Shown here: positions 59,512-64,000 of the stretch, one piece after another
Layout: every line of letters starts with the position of its first letter
How positions within the stretch are numbered: the stretch's first letter is position 1
Assembly (NCBI GenBank): GCA_049695975.1
Contig: JBAVTE010000027.1
Location: 62,001 to 126,000 of the forward strand
DNA from: CAILDB01 sp049695975
Lineage (GTDB): Bacteria; Patescibacteriota; Minisyncoccia; Phycocordibacterales; GWA1-40-21
Length of the DNA stretch: 64,000 bases
Reading direction: 5' to 3'
The notes under the pieces: generated by a model
Told to the model about the DNA's origin: nothing
The model's database searches: none
The model's input: the letters and a program-made list of their open reading frames with translations, nothing else
Translations under genes and position numbers: made by a program

Positions 59512-61974
59512 ATGACCAATATTAATATATTTTTAAAACAAAGCACTTTATACAATGTCCTCGCCACCGAGTCACTCATATCAGAAAAGAGTCGTAACAG
59601 AATAGAAAATATAACTAGTTGGATAATCATCTCTATTTTAATTCTCATTATTATTCCTCTATTTACCAAATCAAGCTCTATTATTCAGATATCAGACACT
59701 CTTTATCCTAGACTTATAGGTATAGTATTTATAAATATTGCAATTTTTATTTTTATGAGAATGCTCGAATTATATTACTCAACGATGTTTTATTTTGAAC
59801 ACATTGCACAAAATAAATACAAAAAAGACGAACAATATACTTTTTCTGCCGGTAGAATACTTTATGCAGGAAGAAATTCCGATATCCTACACGGATTTTT
59901 CTATTCCGAAATAGGACAACATATTTTAAAAAGATTGGGTATCAATGAAAAAGAAGCAATTGATTTTTTTAAAAATCAAAAAGTAATTATAGACGAGGAA
60001 GTCCCCAAACCAAAAGAAAATATTTTAAAAATTTCTGACATTGTAAATTATTTGTTTTTAAACAATGAAAGTTTGAGAACTTTTCTAAAATCAAAAGGCA
60101 TAAGTAATGAAAGTTTTATAGCGGCAACAGAATGGGTTGTATATCAAATAGAATCAGAAGAATACAAAAAACAATGGTCCAGACCCGAAGCGCTAGGAAG
60201 AACTGGAAACATTGGTAGGGGGTGGTCTTTTGGTGAGACATTTGTCTTAGATAAATATAGCCGAGATATTTTAAATGATGAAGAAGTCTCCTCAGAGGCC
60301 ATCAGTCTATCGGCAAGAGATAGAGAAACTTTTCAATTACAAAACGCTTTATTAAAATCAAGTTCGGCAAATGCTATCATTGTCGGAGAGCCAGGAGAGC
60401 AGAAAATGCATATCGTTTGGTCACTTGCGAGGAATATTATAAACCAAGGCCCTTCTTTTATAATGGGACAAAAAAGACCCGTTTTGCTTTTAGTAACATC
60501 TATTTTAAGTATATGCAAAGACAAAAATTATCTTGAAAATGAAATTGTAAGATGTCTGACAGAAGCTCATGATTCTGGAAATGTTATTTTAGTTATAGAT
60601 AATCTACCTCAACTTATTAATGTTTCTTTGCAGTTAGGTGTTGATATTTTTAATTTACTTAATCCCTTTCTCAAAAGTCCCGAAATACACATCGTTGGTC
60701 TTTCAGACACAAACGAATATCATGAAAAAATAGAACCAAACAAAGGATTTACATCTAGTTTTGAAATAATAAACGCCTTACCTCTTTCCACTGAGGAAAT
60801 AACAAAGATAATCTCTGGTGCATGTTTAGCAACAGAAAAAATATTCAAAATATTTTTTACCTATCAAGCAATAAAAGAGGTCGCTGAAAGTGCTGAATAT
60901 TATTTTCCTGGTGGAGTCTCATACGATAGAGCAATAAATATTTTAAAAGAAATTATACCTTGGGCAAAATCAAATGACTACAAAATTATAGGCAAGGATG
61001 AAGTCCTCGAATATATAGAGAAAAAAACCAATATTCCAACAGGTGGAAGAATAAGTGAAATCGAAAAAATAAAACTCTTAGATTTAGAAAGATTACTTGG
61101 TCAAAGAGTTATTGGACAAAAAAATGCTATTACAGCAATCAGCAACGCCATAAGACGATCAAGGTCTGGTATTAGAAATACCAAAAAGCCTATCGGCTCT
61201 TTTCTCTTTTTGGGGCCAACAGGTGTAGGAAAAACAGAAACAGCTAAAGCCCTCGCGCAAATCTTCTTTGATAATGAAGACAATACGATAAGACTCGATA
61301 TGTCCGAATATCAAACAAACGATTCTCTTGAAAAACTTATCGGATCATTCAGGGACGATAAGCCTGGAATTTTTACAAGTATGCTTCGTGACAAACCTTA
61401 TGGAGTGGTGCTACTTGATGAATTTGAAAAAACAGATAAAGATGTTCAGAATTTATTTTTACAAATTCTTGATGAAGGAATATTTTCTGATGCAAAAGGT
61501 AAAAAAGTAAGCACAAGAAACATAATATTTATTGCTACATCAAATGCTAGTGCAGACAAAATTTTTGATATGCAAGAAAAAGGCAGAAATCCGAAAGACG
61601 AACAAGAAGAAATAATTGCTGATATAATCTCTCGAGGATTATTTAAACCGGAGCTTATAAACAGATTTGATGGGACCATAATCTTTAGCCCATTGAATAG
61701 TGATGATCTCAAAAAAATAGCTGAAATAATGTTAAAGAAAGTTAATACAAGATTACTAGAAAAAGGTATTACAATGAAGATAACTCCAGAGATTATAAAC
61801 TTTATCGCTATAAATGGTGCAAATAAGTCTTTTGGTGCAAGACCTATGAATAGATTTATTCAAGATACAATAGAAAAAGAAATAGCCGAACTTATCATCA
61901 AAAAAGAAATATCCGCTGGAAATGTGCTTTCTTTTGAAATAAATGGAAATGAAATAAAACCTATAGTTTCGTGA
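59512..61974 (+). CDS. Membrane-anchored ClpC/ClpB-like AAA+ ATPase with degenerate first ATPase module
   Basis: 820 residues. Two membrane helices (about 35-54 and 66-88) replace the start of a normal Clp protein. The first AAA+ module has VGEPGEQKMH where Walker A should read GEPGxGKT, and VIDNLPQL where Walker B needs Asp-Glu, so it probably does not hydrolyse ATP. The second module is intact: GPTGVGKTETAKAL (near 567), LLDEFEKT, and NRFDGTIIF with the arginine finger region. The end is a Clp D2-small domain (NKSFGARPMNRFI). The target is unknown. Confidence 0.9.
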   Translation: MTNINIFLKQSTLYNVLATESLISEKSRNRIENITSWIIISILILIIIPLFTKSSSIIQISDTLYPRLIGIVFINIAIFIFMRMLELYYSTMFYFEHIAQNKYKKDEQYTFSAGRILYAGRNSDILHGFFYSEIGQHILKRLGINEKEAIDFFKNQKVIIDEEVPKPKENILKISDIVNYLFLNNESLRTFLKSKGISNESFIAATEWVVYQIESEEYKKQWSRPEALGRTGNIGRGWSFGETFVLDKYSRDILNDEEVSSEAISLSARDRETFQLQNALLKSSSANAIIVGEPGEQKMHIVWSLARNIINQGPSFIMGQKRPVLLLVTSILSICKDKNYLENEIVRCLTEAHDSGNVILVIDNLPQLINVSLQLGVDIFNLLNPFLKSPEIHIVGLSDTNEYHEKIEPNKGFTSSFEIINALPLSTEEITKIISGACLATEKIFKIFFTYQAIKEVAESAEYYFPGGVSYDRAINILKEIIPWAKSNDYKIIGKDEVLEYIEKKTNIPTGGRISEIEKIKLLDLERLLGQRVIGQKNAITAISNAIRRSRSGIRNTKKPIGSFLFLGPTGVGKTETAKALAQIFFDNEDNTIRLDMSEYQTNDSLEKLIGSFRDDKPGIFTSMLRDKPYGVVLLDEFEKTDKDVQNLFLQILDEGIFSDAKGKKVSTRNIIFIATSNASADKIFDMQEKGRNPKDEQEEIIADIISRGLFKPELINRFDGTIIFSPLNSDDLKKIAEIMLKKVNTRLLEKGITMKITPEIINFIAINGANKSFGARPMNRFIQDTIEKEIAELIIKKEISAGNVLSFEINGNEIKPIVS

Positions 61975-61979
61975 CTTAA

Positions 61980-62690
61980 TCAATCTAAAAATTTTTTACG
62001 AACAATTTCTGGAAACTTCTCTATCGCATATCGAAGCATAGTCCTCGGCATTTTTTTGTAATTAGCAAGCAAAAATTTTTCTTCAACAACAAAAGATCTT
62101 TTTCCTACCTCACGGAGCATCCAACCGACGGCTTTGTGTATCAGATCATGTTTATCCAGCAAAAGTATTCTTGCTATTTTTAATGTATTGGAGAAATCCA
62201 TTTTTTTAATAAAATAAAATGTAGAAAGAATCGCAATTCTTTTTTCCCAAAGATTTTTTGATTTTGCAAATTTAAAAAGTATTTTTCTATTTTTATCAAA
62301 AAGATATACACCAACAATTTTTGGCGCAGACAGGTCAACTAAATCCCAATTGTTTATATATTTGGTATTTTTAAAGTAAAAATCGCAAATTTCTTGCCTA
62401 CTTTCTTCATTTCCCTTTTCAAACTTTATTACCAAAATTAATAGAGAAAGAAGTCGTTCTTCATGGATTTTACTAGAAATTAATGGAGAAATGTCATCAA
62501 GGCAGATTTTGTCGTAAAACTTTTTAGCAACCGCTCTAATATCTGGCACCAAAACTCCCAGAAAAATATCCCCTTCCCCATACTGTCCTTTTCCTGTTTT
62601 AAAAAATCTTTGAAGAATCTCGGCTTTTGCTTTACTTGAATACTGTCGAATTTCAAGTTTAATTATTTTTAGAATTGCTTGCTCTTTCAT
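61980..62690 (-). CDS. DNA alkylation repair protein (AlkD-like HEAT repeat)
   Basis: 236 residues of helical repeats. YFKTGKGQYGEGD-like FFKTGKGQYGEGDIFLGVLV, NNWDLVDLSAPKIVG, KRIAILSTFYFIKK and HKAVGWMLREVGKR are the AlkD signatures; the Trp and Asp residues contact the alkylated base. AlkD excises N3- and N7-alkylpurines without base flipping. It converges with the Clp-like gene (5 nt gap) and starts 5 nt after the end of the DedA gene, suggesting co-transcription. Confidence 0.9.
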   Translation of the reverse strand: MKEQAILKIIKLEIRQYSSKAKAEILQRFFKTGKGQYGEGDIFLGVLVPDIRAVAKKFYDKICLDDISPLISSKIHEERLLSLLILVIKFEKGNEESRQEICDFYFKNTKYINNWDLVDLSAPKIVGVYLFDKNRKILFKFAKSKNLWEKRIAILSTFYFIKKMDFSNTLKIARILLLDKHDLIHKAVGWMLREVGKRSFVVEEKFLLANYKKMPRTMLRYAIEKFPEIVRKKFLD

Positions 62691-62695
62691 TTTTT

Positions 62696-63307
62696 TTATG
62701 CTTCTTTGGTTATTTCCTTAAAATCTTTAAAATATGTTCTAGAAAATATATATGAAACTGAAACGAAGATTATTACCGTTCCACCAAACCCCATAAAGTT
62801 TGAAGCATTTTGCCAACTTGTACCTAAAATATATCCAACAATTACAAAAGCAAAAACATCTAAAAATTCGCCTAAAAATTCATAAAAAAAATATCTGCTG
62901 AATTTTATATCAGAAAGGCCAGCTAAAATGTTAGTAAGAGGCCCAAGTTCTGTAATAAATCGTGTAATGATAATCAGCCTACCAGCCCTATCAGTAAAAA
63001 ACTTTTCAAGATTTAAAAATTTTTTTGATTCAAGAGCTTTTCTAAGCCCAATTTTATTTAAAAATTCTCTGCCAAATATTCTAGACACCCAAAAACCAGT
63101 CAAATCGCCCAAAACATTGCCCAATAATCCGACAATGATGACAAAATAAATATTAAAAAATCCCTGCTCTGCAAAAGCCCCAGCGACAAGTATGCTAATA
63201 TTTGACGGCAAAGGAACTATAAGGGCCGCCAAAAAAGTAATGGCAAAAATCGTAAAATATCTGTAAAGAAATAAATATGAAATTATTACTGTAATTATAG
63301 CACTCAT
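62696..63307 (-). CDS. DedA/VTT-family membrane protein
   Basis: 203 residues, about five membrane helices. GNVLGDLTGFWVSRIFGREF and IITRFITELGPLTNILAGLS are the DedA-type helical-hairpin motifs; SRYFFYEFLGEF follows. It is presumably a lipid flippase-like protein. Its sequence differs from the 56-kb copy. The AlkD-like gene follows after 5 nt. Confidence 0.85.
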   Translation of the reverse strand: MSAIITVIISYLFLYRYFTIFAITFLAALIVPLPSNISILVAGAFAEQGFFNIYFVIIVGLLGNVLGDLTGFWVSRIFGREFLNKIGLRKALESKKFLNLEKFFTDRAGRLIIITRFITELGPLTNILAGLSDIKFSRYFFYEFLGEFLDVFAFVIVGYILGTSWQNASNFMGFGGTVIIFVSVSYIFSRTYFKDFKEITKEA

Positions 63308-63390
63308 TATCTATTATTCTATCACATTTTTATGGTAAAAATAATCTCGAAAAGTAGTATCGATTTCATTAAAATAGTATAATAAAATAT

Positions 63391-64000
63391 ATGGACGCAT
63401 CAACCATTTTTCAGTATGTCGTTACTTATAAATATTTAGCTCTTTTTGTCATTGCCTTTTTCGAGGGACCCCTAGTCTGTCTATTTGCTGGTTTTATGGT
63501 TTTTTCTGGGTATTTGAGTATTATTCCGACTTATATCACCATGGTACTCGGAGACTTCACTCCTGATGTAATTTATTATTATTTCGGGGTCTTCGGTGAC
63601 AAAAAGAAACTAATAGAAAAATACGGAAAAAAATTTATTTTTATTTCTACAAAAATAGAACTCCTAAAAAAAATGTGGGACGAGCACGGCAGAAAAACTA
63701 TGTTTTTTAGCAAGCTCGCATACGGTCTCTCTACTCCGTTTATCATAAGTGCTGGACTCGTAAAAATGTCTTTGAAAAGATTCGTGAGTTTGTGCCTTCC
63801 TATCACTCTGTTTCAACATATTATCATCTTGGCTATCGGATATCATCTAGGATATTCATATGCTATTGCGGAAAAATATATTAAGCTTGGCTATGTCGCC
63901 GTGGCAGTCACACTCATCATTGTCATCATATTTTATGTAATCTTTGCAAAATACGCGAAAAAAGAAATTGAAGAAATAGAAAGAGAAGAAAAAATAATAA
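63391..64000 (+). CDS. DedA-like membrane protein (cut by window edge)
   Basis: The frame is open from ATG 63391 to the last base, 203 codons, so the 3' end is outside. It has hydrophobic helices at about 13-32, 36-55 and 150-195, plus IISAGLVKMSLKRFV, a DedA-like RxxxG/AG turn region with FFSKLAYGLSTPF. The C-terminus becomes Glu/Lys-rich, so the stop is probably close. TATAAT ends 7 nt before the ATG. Divergent from the other DedA gene at 62696, making a back-to-back pair. Confidence 0.75.
   Translation, partial: MDASTIFQYVVTYKYLALFVIAFFEGPLVCLFAGFMVFSGYLSIIPTYITMVLGDFTPDVIYYYFGVFGDKKKLIEKYGKKFIFISTKIELLKKMWDEHGRKTMFFSKLAYGLSTPFIISAGLVKMSLKRFVSLCLPITLFQHIIILAIGYHLGYSYAIAEKYIKLGYVAVAVTLIIVIIFYVIFAKYAKKEIEEIEREEKII

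Noticed and set aside
1..64000. tRNA or rRNA genes
   Set aside because: I looked in the gaps longer than 70 nt for cloverleaf ends and T-loop GTTCGA-type motifs and found none convincing; a tRNA scan would settle it.
1..64000. Alternative genetic code (TGA as Gly)
   Set aside because: TGA ends clear full-length genes such as grpE and the radical SAM gene, so the standard bacterial code applies.

Overview
The window looks like a chromosomal segment of a Candidate Phyla Radiation bacterium, most likely in the Parcubacteria/Nomurabacteria range. The evidence is seen in the sequence: low GC, very tight gene packing, AlaRS of 597 residues and AspRS of 466 residues (both lacking accessory domains), many small membrane proteins, and the order infA-rpmJ-rpsM-rpsK-rpsD-rpoA-rplQ-rplM-rpsI. 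TGA is used as a stop (for example at the end of grpE), so this is the standard bacterial code and not the Gracilibacteria/SR1 code. No rRNA, tRNA or CRISPR array was seen. The phylum call is inference.

Layout. 1-6.4 kb: end of ychF, small proteins, mnmA carrying an in-frame palindromic insertion, a pair of PD-(D/E)XK nucleases, a metallopeptidase, a Nudix protein and a ddl gene cut short. 6.4-13 kb is an accessory zone: a hydrolase, a GC-richer locus with its own sigma70-type promoter, a 39-residue basic peptide, a terminator and a frameshifted RRE-radical SAM-SPASM gene (a candidate RiPP system), a methyltransferase, an IS remnant, an S66 peptidase and an HTH/histidine-kinase-ATPase/STAS-like protein. 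13-18 kb: a family 4-like UDG without its Fe-S cysteines, alaS, a nucleotidyltransferase, an EEP-family hydrolase and a decayed phosphotransferase. 18-30 kb: a PilM/FtsA-like protein with a membrane partner, the ribosomal protein/rpoA operon, grpE-dnaK-dnaJ and trpS. 30-35 kb: a metallopeptidase, an ABC exporter and a DEAD-box helicase, then a large palindrome and a T-box leader. 35-46 kb: T-box-RhuM-zinc protein-aspS-HIT-scpAB-DD-peptidase, then mraY-ftsW-murG-gltX and an M23 hydrolase. 46-64 kb: lytic transglycosylase, exonuclease, rpmA, rplI, ctpA, corA, cysS, recR, dnaB, SIMPL, three DedA-like proteins, rluB, a CAP protein, a membrane-anchored Clp ATPase with a degenerate first ATPase module, and an AlkD-like enzyme.

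A recurring regulatory pattern stands out. At least 17 start codons are preceded by a -10-like hexamer (TATAAT, TATTAT, TAAAAT and similar) ending exactly 6 nt upstream, which predicts leaderless mRNAs starting at the start codon. This was used to choose several starts. The candidate RiPP locus, the nucleotidyltransferase and a small zinc protein instead have Shine-Dalgarno sequences and leaders.

Cell wall turnover (truncated ddl, S66, DD-peptidase, mraY, ftsW, murG, M23, lytic transglycosylase, ctpA) and translation are the dominant functional themes. Several families of palindromic repeats occupy the gaps, and one of them has entered mnmA.
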